DNA from: an uncultured Lysobacteraceae bacterium
Lineage (GTDB): Bacteria > Pseudomonadota > Gammaproteobacteria > Xanthomonadales > Rhodanobacteraceae
Assembly (NCBI GenBank): GCA_946482585.1
Contig: CAMLSI010000080.1
Span: forward strand, 1-14,490
Length of the DNA stretch: 14,490 nucleotides
Reading direction: 5' to 3'
Below the pieces are notes generated by a model that ran no database searches, was not told where the DNA came from, and worked only from the letters and a program-made list of their open reading frames with translations. Both the position numbers and the translations under genes were made by a program. Below, piece by piece: positions 1 to 10,272 of the stretch (within the stretch, counting starts at the first letter, position 1; every line of letters begins with the position of its first letter).

Positions 1-785
1 GAGTACGCCTGGAAGCGAACGTGCATCTGGTGACCGGTGCAGCCAGCGCCGCGCAGAACATCATGAAGTGCATCCAGCGCTGCGGCTTGTCGGTCGACGA
101 GCTGGTGCCATCCGCAGTGGCCTCGGCGCGTGCGGTGCTGACCCAGGACGAACGCGAACTCGGTGTCTGTCTGGTCGACATCGGCGCCGGCACGACCGAT
201 CTGGCGATCTACACGCAGGGCGCGATCCGCCACACCGCGGTGCTGCCGATCGGCGGCGACCAGGTCACGAACGACATCGCCCAGTTCGTGCGCACGCCGA
301 CCGCGAACGCCGAGGAAATCAAGATCCGCTACGCGTGCGCGCTCGCGCAGCTCGCCACGGCGGAGGAAACCATACAGGTGCCGAGCGTCGGCGATCGTCC
401 GCCGCGCCGGCTCGCGCGCCAGACGCTGGCCGAAGCGGTGCAGCCGCGCTACGAGGAAATCTTCGAGATGGTGCAGGCGGAACTGCGTCGCTCGGGTCTC
501 GAAGAGCTCACGCGCGCCGGGATCGTGCTGACCGGAGGCGGCGCCAAGATGGAAGGCGTGGTCGAACTCGCCGAAGAGCTGTTCCACATGCCGGTGCGGC
601 TCGGCGTGCCGCAGCACGTCAGCGGCCTGTCGGACGTCGTTTCCAACCAGATCCACGCGAGCGGCGTGGGCCTGCTGCTCTACGGCGCGGGCCGCGAAGC
701 CGTGCGTCGTCCGGCCGGCGCGGGCGTCGCGCGCGTCGGCGGGCTCTGGGACAAGGTCATGCATTGGTTCAAGGGAAATTTCTAG
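1..785 (+). CDS. ftsA: Cell division protein FtsA, 5'-truncated by window edge
   Basis: This actin-like ATPase tethers FtsZ polymers to the inner membrane and recruits later divisome proteins. The reading frame is open from base 3, so the gene starts upstream of the window; about 260 of the usual 410 or so residues are present. Counting from the GTG at 21, the phosphate-2 motif VDIGAGTTD lies at residues 52-60 and the adenosine motif VLTGGGAKMEG at about 169-179. The PSVGDRPPR and RQTLAE stretches closely match E. coli FtsA as I recall it. The C-terminus (GGLWDKVMHWFKGNF) is an amphipathic helix of the kind that binds the membrane. The stop is TAG at 783-785. ftsZ follows on the same strand after a structured spacer, as in the dcw cluster. 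The GTG at 21 is only an internal codon, not the start. Confidence 0.96.
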   Translation, partial: VRLEANVHLVTGAASAAQNIMKCIQRCGLSVDELVPSAVASARAVLTQDERELGVCLVDIGAGTTDLAIYTQGAIRHTAVLPIGGDQVTNDIAQFVRTPTANAEEIKIRYACALAQLATAEETIQVPSVGDRPPRRLARQTLAEAVQPRYEEIFEMVQAELRRSGLEELTRAGIVLTGGGAKMEGVVELAEELFHMPVRLGVPQHVSGLSDVVSNQIHASGVGLLLYGAGREAVRRPAGAGVARVGGLWDKVMHWFKGNF

Positions 786-798
786 CGTTCGGATTCAG

Positions 799-887
799 CG
801 CCGCGCAAGCGGCGAAGCACTACCCGCGGCAGGACGCCGCGGTGCACGGCGAAACGCCGTGCGACCGGAGAACGCGCCTGTTCTCCG
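799..887 (+). other. Four consecutive stem-loops in the ftsA-ftsZ spacer
   Basis: Four perfect inverted repeats stand side by side. The first is 799-804/809-814, 6 bp with a GCAA tetraloop. The second is 824-830/836-842, 7 bp with a 5-base loop. The third is 844-851/855-862, 8 bp with an AAA loop, extendable by one G-U pair. The fourth is 866-873/880-887, 8 bp with a 6-base loop. None is followed by a T-run, so they are not ordinary intrinsic terminators. They lie in the ftsA-ftsZ mRNA about 70 bases upstream of the ftsZ start. They could act as RNA-processing or stability elements, or as a leader structure setting FtsZ expression relative to FtsA. Function is inference; the repeats are read directly. 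Confidence 0.6.
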
Positions 888-957
888 TCCGGCCGGCGGG
901 TCATGCGGATGCGCGCGGCACACAACCAGCAATTCATAAAACCGGAGGATGGGAGTC

Positions 958-2133
<1,176 letters not shown>

Positions 2134-2161
2134 CCGGCGCACCTTTCGCGCCGCGCGTGCC

Positions 2162-2194
2162 GCAACGCTCCGCAGCCATGGGCTGCGGCGTTGC
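2162..2194 (+). other. Bulged stem-loop downstream of ftsZ
   Basis: The left arm is 2162-2177 and the right arm 2181-2194. They pair over 14 bp with a 2-base CT bulge and an ATG triloop. No T-run follows, so it is not a canonical terminator. It may protect the ftsZ mRNA 3' end or assist the stronger terminator about 90 bases further on. Confidence 0.5.
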
Positions 2195-2281
2195 CGCGCC
2201 GGCCGCGTGAGGGATTTGCGCAAAAAAGCATCAAGGACAGGTGACGACAGGCGCCGTCATCCGTCATGCTACGTCCTCCAG

Positions 2282-2315
2282 AAGGCGGTATGCCGACGGC
2301 ATATCGCCTTTTTTT
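2282..2315 (+). terminator. Rho-independent terminator of the ftsA-ftsZ transcript
   Basis: A 13-bp stem (2282-2294 with 2298-2310, one G-U pair) has a GAC loop. Its 3' arm runs directly into seven consecutive Ts (2309-2315). This is a textbook intrinsic terminator. It lies about 150 bases past the ftsZ stop, separating the division cluster from lpxC. The A pair at the base of the 5' arm (2282-2283) means it could act weakly in the other direction as well. Confidence 0.88.
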
Positions 2316-2379
2316 CGCCCTATCGCTCCGTTATTGTTGTATCTACGCAACAGAATGTGGGCCGGGCGCGTCGTTTTGC

Positions 2380-2408
2380 TTTTCTGTCATAAAGCCCTGT
2401 GCTAGCAT
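2380..2408 (+). promoter_or_regulatory. Candidate sigma-70 promoter of lpxC
   Basis: TAGCAT at 2403-2408 is preceded by TG plus one base (2400-2402), giving an extended -10 element. A poor -35 (TTTTCT, 2380-2385) lies 17 bases upstream. Transcription would begin near 2415, about 37 bases before the lpxC ATG and downstream of the terminator. The extended -10 may compensate for the weak -35. Read by eye; moderate support. Confidence 0.45.
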
Positions 2409-2451
2409 CCAGGCCGTTTTGTTGGCTCCTGCCCCAGGGGACAAAAAAAGA

Positions 2452-3363
2452 ATGATCAAACAACGTACGCTCAAGAACGTCATTCGGGCGACAGGCGTCG
2501 GCATCCACACCGGCGAAAAGGTCTACATGACCCTGCGTCCGGCCGCGGTCGACACGGGCATCGTGTTCCGCCGCGTGGATCTGAATCCGCCGGTGGAAAT
2601 TCACGCCCGTGCCGAAAACGTCGGCGACACGAGCCTTTCCAGCACCCTGACCAAGGGAACGATCCGCGTATCGACAGTCGAACATTTGCTGTCGGCCATG
2701 GCGGGTCTCGGTATCGATAACGCTTATGTCGACCTGTCGGCCTCGGAAGTGCCGATCATGGATGGCAGCGCCGGTCCGTTCGTCTTCCTGCTGCAGTCGG
2801 CGGGTATCGAGGAACAGCCCAAGGCCAAGCGTTTCATCCGCATCAAGAAGCCGTTGACCGTCAAAGACGGCGACAAATGGGCTCGTTTCGAGCCGTTCGA
2901 CGGCTTCAAAGTCGGTTTTTCAATCGACTTCAACCATCCGATCTTCACCGCGCAGACGTCCCGCGCGGAAATCGACTTCTCGACGACATCGTTCGTCAAG
3001 GAAGTGTCGCGCGCCCGCACGTTCGGCTTCATGCGCGATATCGAAATGCTGCGCGAGCGCAACCTGGTCCTTGGCGGGTCCATGGACAACGCGATCGTCC
3101 TCGACGACTATCGCGTCCTCAACGAAGACGGCTTGCGCTACGAGGACGAATTCGTCAAACACAAGATCCTCGATGCGATCGGCGACCTGTACCTGCTCGG
3201 ACACAGCCTCATCGGCGCGTTCTTCGGGCACAAGTCGGGCCATCAGTTGAACAATCTGCTGTTGCGCACGCTGCTGGCCGACACCAGCGCGTGGGAAGAG
3301 GTCTGCTTCGACGACCCGGCGACGGCACCGATTTCCTACGCCCATCCTGCCCAGGCGGTCTAG
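2452..3363 (+). CDS. lpxC: UDP-3-O-acyl-N-acetylglucosamine deacetylase LpxC
   Basis: This zinc amidase catalyses the committed step of lipid A synthesis in the cytoplasm, removing the N-acetyl group from UDP-3-O-acyl-GlcNAc. The protein has 303 residues, against 305 in E. coli. The N-terminus [21 protein letters not shown] is almost the family consensus and fixes the start at 2452; AGGGG lies at 2436-2440. Catalytic and zinc-binding residues are all present: E77 and H78 in TVEHLLSA, H237 and D241 in HKILD, and H264 in SGHQLNN. The reading frame stays open upstream to 2266, but that stretch contains the terminator and promoter and is not coding. The C-terminal tail (HPAQAV) differs from the E. 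coli tail that signals FtsH proteolysis, so control of protein level may differ here (inference). Confidence 0.97.
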   Translation: MIKQRTLKNVIRATGVGIHTGEKVYMTLRPAAVDTGIVFRRVDLNPPVEIHARAENVGDTSLSSTLTKGTIRVSTVEHLLSAMAGLGIDNAYVDLSASEVPIMDGSAGPFVFLLQSAGIEEQPKAKRFIRIKKPLTVKDGDKWARFEPFDGFKVGFSIDFNHPIFTAQTSRAEIDFSTTSFVKEVSRARTFGFMRDIEMLRERNLVLGGSMDNAIVLDDYRVLNEDGLRYEDEFVKHKILDAIGDLYLLGHSLIGAFFGHKSGHQLNNLLLRTLLADTSAWEEVCFDDPATAPISYAHPAQAV

Positions 3364-3373
3364 GAAGCGACAC

Positions 3374-3400
3374 CACTGCGGCTTTCAGCCAGCCGCAGTG
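3374..3400. terminator. Stem-loop between convergent lpxC and dciA
   Basis: A perfect 10-bp inverted repeat (3374-3383 with 3391-3400, 7-base loop) sits in the 45-base gap between the lpxC and dciA stop codons. No T-run follows on either strand, so intrinsic termination would be weak. Its placement between convergent genes suggests a bidirectional terminator or 3'-end protector. Confidence 0.5.
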
Positions 3401-3408
3401 CGGCGCGG

Positions 3409-3900
3409 TCAAATATCCGCGTCTTTGGAATCAGAAATTTCGGCGAGGGACGCCATCTTTAGAAACAAGGCCCTGAGTTCGGGGTCTGCCAGTGTGACCG
3501 CGGCCTTGCTCAAGTGCTCGGCGGCGGTGTGGGAAAGCGGCTTCCGCCTTGCAGGCTCCGGGGGAACGGACGGCAAGGGTGCCACTTTGACGGCGAATAT
3601 CCTGAAGGGCTGACCGAGCGCTTTTTGCGCCTCGGCCAGGATCGGGGTCTGGTGAAGCCTCAGCTTCGCCGCCCAGGTCGAGGAGTTCGCCAGAAAAACA
3701 ACGCGACCCTGTCGCGCATCGGCCAGGCAGCAATGCGGGCGGATCGCGGGAGGCAGCGTCAGGCGCAAACGAAGATCCAGTGCTTCCAACGCTCGCGCTC
3801 GCTTGATGAGCGACGCGACGGGGGAGGTCTCGCCGACCGGTTTGGGGCCGGGCGGCGAGCGACGCGACGTGGTCGCGGACGATGGGGTTTTTGGTTGCAT
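3409..3900 (-). CDS. dciA: DUF721 protein, probable replicative helicase operator DciA
   Basis: DciA proteins help load or activate the replicative helicase DnaB in the many bacteria that lack the phage-derived DnaC. The predicted protein has 163 residues. A Ser/Pro-rich basic N-terminus (about 1-28) is followed by a compact domain with the DUF721 pattern: VASLIKRARALEALD (28-42), GRVVFLANSSTWAAKLRL (65-82) and a following helix to about 95. A second, helical C-terminal part contains LSHTAAEHLSKAAVTLADPELRALF (split across about 122-146). The start at 3900 (MQPKTP) is chosen because a longer start at 3933 would overlap the divergent peptidase start codon. Neither start has a convincing ribosome binding site. 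I recall a DUF721 gene between lpxC and secA in Pseudomonas too. The family is fairly sure; the helicase role comes from family knowledge. Confidence 0.8.
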   Translation of the reverse strand: MQPKTPSSATTSRRSPPGPKPVGETSPVASLIKRARALEALDLRLRLTLPPAIRPHCCLADARQGRVVFLANSSTWAAKLRLHQTPILAEAQKALGQPFRIFAVKVAPLPSVPPEPARRKPLSHTAAEHLSKAAVTLADPELRALFLKMASLAEISDSKDADI

Positions 3901-3931
3901 CGCGGAAACCCAGGCAGATAACGAATCCGGC

Positions 3932-4873
3932 ATGAACATCATTATTGTCGCAAAGCCGCACGCGGTGCCGCAGACCATCGATCTCGGCTGCTGGCGAACC
4001 CGGCTCAAATGCGGAGCGATACTCGGTTGTGCCGCCCTGGCCTGCGCGCTGCTCGGCGTGAGCGTGGCCTACAGCATCGCCGGTCCCAAGACGCGGACCC
4101 TCGCCGAAGTGCGGGAATTGCGCGAACAGAGCGACGCGCGGTTGCGCGAACTCGAACAGATCAGACAGGACACGCAGCGCGATCTGGACGCGCTCGCGGT
4201 CAAGCTCGGTGCGCTGCAGGCGCATGCGACGCGCCTCAATGCCCTCGGCGAGCGCCTGACCCGCGCCGGCAAGCTCGACGACGGCGAATTCCGTTTCTCC
4301 GAACCGCCGGCCGTCGGCGGCCCCGAAGAGTCGCAGTCTCCGGTCGTGCACGCGGCGGCGCCGCAGCTGACCGATTCGATCGAGGAACTGCACGGCCGCT
4401 TCGTGCGCCAGCAGGCTCAGCTCGAAGTGCTCGAAAACCTGCTGCTCGACCGCAAGATCGATTCCGACCTGCTGCCGAGCGGCATGCCGGTCAATTCCGG
4501 CTACATTTCTTCGTATTTCGGCGGCCGTCCGGATCCGTTCAACGGCGCCAGCGCTTTTCACTCGGGCATCGACTTCGATGCCAATTCCGGTGCGGACATC
4601 CACTCGGTCGCCGAAGGCGTCGTGACCTGGTCCGGCACTCGTCCCGGTTACGGCAACGTGGTCGAAGTCGACCACGGCAACGGCTACATGACTCGCTATG
4701 CACACAACTCCCAGAACCTGGCCACGGTCGGCCAGCGCGTCCGCGTCGGCGAAGTCATCGCCAAGGTCGGTTCCACCGGCCGCTCGACCGGGTCGCATGT
4801 GCACTTCGAAGTCTGGCTCAACGGCAAGGCCGTCAATCCGATCGCGTACGTACGCAGTCAGCGCAAGACCTGA
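3932..4873 (+). CDS. Membrane-anchored M23 family metallopeptidase
   Basis: This is a LytM-type peptidoglycan endopeptidase or a regulator of cell-wall hydrolases. It has 313 residues. A short cytoplasmic N-terminus is followed by one membrane helix (about 28-50) with no obvious cleavage site, then a heptad-like coiled coil (about 55-110), a linker, and the M23 domain (about 188-306). Zinc ligands are intact: H210 and D214 in FHSGIDF, and H289-V-H291 in SHVHFE. The domain should therefore be catalytically competent and act in the periplasm. I chose the ATG at 3932 (MNIIIVAKPH) because the open frame upstream to 3803 lies inside the divergent dciA gene. The ribosome binding site is weak. Neighbourhood between lpxC and secA is conserved in Pseudomonas-type genomes, as I recall. 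Exact substrate is unknown; EnvC- or NlpD-like amidase activation is less likely given the intact site. Confidence 0.9.
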   Translation: MNIIIVAKPHAVPQTIDLGCWRTRLKCGAILGCAALACALLGVSVAYSIAGPKTRTLAEVRELREQSDARLRELEQIRQDTQRDLDALAVKLGALQAHATRLNALGERLTRAGKLDDGEFRFSEPPAVGGPEESQSPVVHAAAPQLTDSIEELHGRFVRQQAQLEVLENLLLDRKIDSDLLPSGMPVNSGYISSYFGGRPDPFNGASAFHSGIDFDANSGADIHSVAEGVVTWSGTRPGYGNVVEVDHGNGYMTRYAHNSQNLATVGQRVRVGEVIAKVGSTGRSTGSHVHFEVWLNGKAVNPIAYVRSQRKT

Positions 4874-4928
4874 CAGCGGACTCCGCCGTTCGCGGCCCTT
4901 GAATCCAGGGGTCGGCAACCCACCATTC

Positions 4929-4968
4929 TTTTCCCGACGCGGCCGCCGGCTTATCATCGGCGGTCCGC
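4929..4968 (+). promoter_or_regulatory. Candidate secA promoter embedded in a dyad
   Basis: TATCAT (4952-4957) resembles a -10 element, with a weak -35 (TTTTCC, 4929-4934) 17 bases upstream. The -10 lies in the 9-base centre of an inverted repeat, 4939-4948 with 4958-4968, 10 bp with one bulged T. A dyad centred on the -10 is a plausible repressor site, or it may be only a GC-rich coincidence. The predicted start near 4964 would give a leader of about 65 bases. It contains a pyrimidine-rich run (5000-5015) and no clear Shine-Dalgarno sequence before the secA ATG. Confidence 0.35.
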
Positions 4969-5030
4969 TCGCGCCTGCGCCCCGCGCGGGCTTTGCGCGT
5001 TTCTTCCTTTCCTGCTGAGCGATCGATTCC

Positions 5031-7760
<2,730 letters not shown>

Positions 7761-7786
7761 GTGCGACGACCTAGCGGAAACCACGC

Positions 7787-8776
7787 ATGAGCACCGTTTC
7801 GGAAGAAACGGCGCCCGCCGCCGCCGCGGGCGATCTGCCGATCGTGCATGTCGTCGCGGCCGCGCTCGTCGATGCCGACGGCCGCGTGCTGCTCGCGCAG
7901 CGGCCCGAAGGCAAGCATCTCGCCGGTTATTGGGAGTTTCCGGGCGGCAAGGTCGAGTCCGGCGAAACGCCGCTGCAGGCGTTGCAGCGCGAAATCCACG
8001 AAGAGATCGGCGTGCGTGTCGCGTCGGCCGAGCCGCTGATCCGGATTCCCTGGCGCTATGCGGCCAAGCGCATCCTGCTCGACGTCTATCGCGTGCGGGC
8101 GTTCGACGGCATGCCGCATTCCTGCGAAGGCCAGGCGCTGAAGTGGGTGCCGGCAACGGCGCTCGATCCGGCCGAAATGCCTGCGGCCGACCACCCCGTC
8201 ATCCATGCGCTCGCGCTGCCGCCGCACTACCTGATCACACCGCAGCCCGATGCCGACGAAGCCGGCTTTCTCGCGCGCCTCGATGCGGCACTCACGCGCG
8301 GAGTCCGTCTCGTGCAGTTGCGCGCGAAGGACAGCGACGAGGCGGCCTTGCGCCGTCTCGTTCCGGCCTGCCTGAGTCGCGTGCGTGCCGCGGGCGGTCA
8401 GTTGCTGATCAATTCGCGCATCGATCTCGTCGACGCCTTCGATCTCGACGGCGTTCACGTCACGGCCGCGCAGCTTGCGCAGCTCGATGCGCGGCCGGTC
8501 GGTGCGAAACGCTGGTTCGCAGCGTCCTGCCACAGTGGTGCGGAACTCGAGAAGGCACAGGCGCTCGGCGCCGATTTCGTCGTGCTCGGCAGTGTGGCGG
8601 CGACCGCAAGCCATGCGGATCAGGCGCCGCTGGGCTGGGACGCGTTCGCCGCGCTCTGCGATCGGGCGATCGTGCCGGTCTATGCGCTCGGCGGGTTGAC
8701 GCTCGACGATCTCGCAACCGCGCTCGACAACGGCGCGCAGGGCATCGCCGGCATCTCGGCATTCTGGCAGCGCTAA
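7787..8776 (+). CDS. Nudix (MutT-like) hydrolase fused to a ThiE/TenI-like domain
   Basis: The N-terminal half (about 18-140) is a MutT-type Nudix hydrolase, expected to cleave oxidised nucleotides such as 8-oxo-dGTP. The Nudix box is complete: G54, E60, then REIHEEIGV at 68-76. The C-terminal half (about 146-327) resembles thiamine-phosphate synthase. It keeps QLRAK (177-181), N209, S247, T273 and the GG phosphate loop (302-303). It has lost both metal-binding aspartates (ND became NS at 209-210; the GQxD region reads TAAQ at 226-229). The TxTK motif is TASH at 273-276. It may be an inactive ligand-binding domain or a TenI-like isomerase rather than a true ThiE. The total is 329 residues. 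I recall the same fusion near secA in Pseudomonas. It sits 26 bases after secA, in the E. coli mutT position, and its stop overlaps that of coaE. Confidence 0.92.
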   Translation: MSTVSEETAPAAAAGDLPIVHVVAAALVDADGRVLLAQRPEGKHLAGYWEFPGGKVESGETPLQALQREIHEEIGVRVASAEPLIRIPWRYAAKRILLDVYRVRAFDGMPHSCEGQALKWVPATALDPAEMPAADHPVIHALALPPHYLITPQPDADEAGFLARLDAALTRGVRLVQLRAKDSDEAALRRLVPACLSRVRAAGGQLLINSRIDLVDAFDLDGVHVTAAQLAQLDARPVGAKRWFAASCHSGAELEKAQALGADFVVLGSVAATASHADQAPLGWDAFAALCDRAIVPVYALGGLTLDDLATALDNGAQGIAGISAFWQR

Positions 8777-9399
8777 CGCGCCGCCGCCGATTCCAGGAAC
8801 TGCGCATGCAGCGCCGCGACGGCGGCATCGAGTTCGTCGAGCGTGCCCGAGTTGTCGATCACGTCGGTCGCGATCGCGAGGCGCTGCTCGCGCGTCGCCT
8901 GCGCCGCGATCATCTTCGCCGCGAGCTCGCGCTCGATCGAATCGCGCTGCTGCAGTCGCGCGAGCTGCACCTCGGGTGCAACGTCGACAATGAGCACGCG
9001 GTCGACCCAGGCGTATGCCGGCCAGGTTTCGGCGAGCAGCGGAATCGCGAGCAGGCAGTAGGCGTTGCCGTCGGCCGCCACCTGTTCGCGCAGGCGTTCG
9101 CGTACCCGGGGATGGATGATGGCTTCGAGACGGCGCCGGGCGGCATCGTCACCGAAGATGCGGCGACGCATCGCGGCGCGATCCAGCGTGCCGTCGGGCT
9201 GCAGCGCCTGCGGGCCGAAGGTCACTGCGATCTCGGCCAGCGCCGGCTGCCCGGGCGCCACGACCTCGCGCGCAGCGATGTCGGCGTCGTAGCACGCGAT
9301 GCCGCGACGGGCGAATGCCTGCGTGACGGCCGTCTTGCCCGATGCGATGCCGCCGCTGATCGCGACGACGAAATGCGCGGCGATGTCCGCCGCGTTCAT
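8773..9399 (-). CDS. coaE: Dephospho-CoA kinase CoaE
   Basis: CoaE phosphorylates the ribose 3'-OH of dephospho-CoA, the last step of coenzyme A synthesis in the cytoplasm. The protein has 208 residues, typical for the family. The P-loop GGIASGKT is at residues 16-23, followed by the YDADIAAREVVAPG motif (37-50) that lines the CoA site. The lid-region IIHPRVRERL and the RLQQRD segment are also recognisable. The start ATG (9399-9397) overlaps the pilD stop as ATGA, indicating translational coupling. At the 3' end its TAG shares bases with the TAA of the convergent Nudix gene. In E. coli, coaE is followed by zapD and yacG before mutT; neither is present here. Confidence 0.96.
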   Translation of the reverse strand: MNAADIAAHFVVAISGGIASGKTAVTQAFARRGIACYDADIAAREVVAPGQPALAEIAVTFGPQALQPDGTLDRAAMRRRIFGDDAARRRLEAIIHPRVRERLREQVAADGNAYCLLAIPLLAETWPAYAWVDRVLIVDVAPEVQLARLQQRDSIERELAAKMIAAQATREQRLAIATDVIDNSGTLDELDAAVAALHAQFLESAAAR

Positions 9400-10262
9400 C
9401 GCGCGAGCAGTACCTGCGTGTAGAGCTGCAGCAGCTGCTCGCCCCAGACGAACTGAATCCAGCCGGCGACCGCGATGAACGGGCCGAACGGAATCGGTGT
9501 CGAGCTGTCCTTGCCGCGCGTCGCGAGAATGATGCTGCCGAGGATGGCGCCGACGACAGACGACAGCAGCACGATCGGCAACAGGCTCTTCGGGCCCATC
9601 CATGCGCCGAGCGCGCCGAGCAGCTTGAAGTCGCCGTAACCCATGCCCTCTTTGCCGGTCAGCAGCTTGAACAGCCAGTAGATCGACCAGAGGCTCAGGT
9701 AGCCGATGGTTGCGCCGAGAATCGCGCCGACCGGCGAAACGAACATCGGTTGCAGCGACAGCAGCAGGCCCAGCCAGAGCAACGGCAAGGTCATGTTGTC
9801 GGGCAGCAGCTGTGTGCGGAAGTCGATGCCGGCGAGGGCGATCAGGAAATAGCTCAGCACGAGCCCCGCCGCGCCCGTCCATGTCGCGCCGAACTTGGCG
9901 ATGACGACGAGCGTCACGATCGCCGTCATCGCCTCGATGAGCGGGTACTGTACCGAGATCGTCGCCTTGCAGTAGCGGCAGCGGCCGCGCAGCGCGAGCC
10001 AGCTCGCGAGCGGAATGTTGTCGAGCGGCGACAGCGCATGCTTGCAGTGCGGGCAGTGCGAACCCTTGAGCACGATGTCGGGCGGCGCCGCATCCGCGGA
10101 GTCCGCTTCGAGTTCGAGCATCTCGCGGCTCTGCACGCGCCAGTCGTGCATCAGCCGTTCGGGCAGGCGCAGGATGACGACGTTGAGGAAGCTGCCGACC
10201 AACAGGCCGAACAGGCCGGCCGCGAGATACAGCGGCCAGCCTTCGCTGAAGATTTCGATCAT
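9396..10262 (-). CDS. pilD: Type IV prepilin peptidase/N-methyltransferase PilD
   Basis: PilD is an inner-membrane aspartyl protease (family A24). It cleaves the leader of type IV prepilins and type II secretion pseudopilins and N-methylates the new N-terminus. The protein has 288 residues with about eight hydrophobic segments. The cytoplasmic loop carries paired cysteines C70-x2-C73 and C95-x2-C98, the zinc-type motif of the bifunctional enzyme. Catalytic aspartates are D147 (AGIDFRTQLLPD) and D211 (GMGYGDFKLLG). The conserved GSFLNVVILRLP motif follows the first membrane helix. The start at 10262 lies 10 bases after the pilC stop and has a GGGG-type ribosome binding site. The end overlaps the coaE start by four bases. 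Confidence 0.96.
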   Translation of the reverse strand: MIEIFSEGWPLYLAAGLFGLLVGSFLNVVILRLPERLMHDWRVQSREMLELEADSADAAPPDIVLKGSHCPHCKHALSPLDNIPLASWLALRGRCRYCKATISVQYPLIEAMTAIVTLVVIAKFGATWTGAAGLVLSYFLIALAGIDFRTQLLPDNMTLPLLWLGLLLSLQPMFVSPVGAILGATIGYLSLWSIYWLFKLLTGKEGMGYGDFKLLGALGAWMGPKSLLPIVLLSSVVGAILGSIILATRGKDSSTPIPFGPFIAVAGWIQFVWGEQLLQLYTQVLLAR

Positions 10263-10272
10263 CGGACCCCGG

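Larger units (their letters stand above)
2134..2451. other. 318-base gap between ftsZ and lpxC
   Basis: No credible gene is present here. From left to right it holds a 14-bp stem with a bulge (2162-2194), a canonical intrinsic terminator (2282-2315), a relatively AT-rich stretch, and a candidate promoter and ribosome binding site for lpxC. This layout implies that the dcw transcript ends here and that lpxC is transcribed mainly from its own promoter. Confidence 0.7.

Noticed and set aside
949..957. ftsZ start at the first ATG, 949
   Set aside because: GGAGG at 944-948 touches this ATG, leaving no spacing. The ATG at 958 has 9-base spacing and the conserved MFE start.
2266..2451. N-terminal extension of lpxC to an upstream in-frame ATG
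   Set aside because: The extension would translate an intrinsic terminator and the promoter region. The family start MIKQRTLK is at 2452.
4698..5018. Possible SecM-like leader peptide ending 12 bases before secA
   Set aside because: Its start lies inside the M23 gene in another frame. There is no signal peptide and no arrest motif of the FxxxxWIxxxxGIRAGP type.
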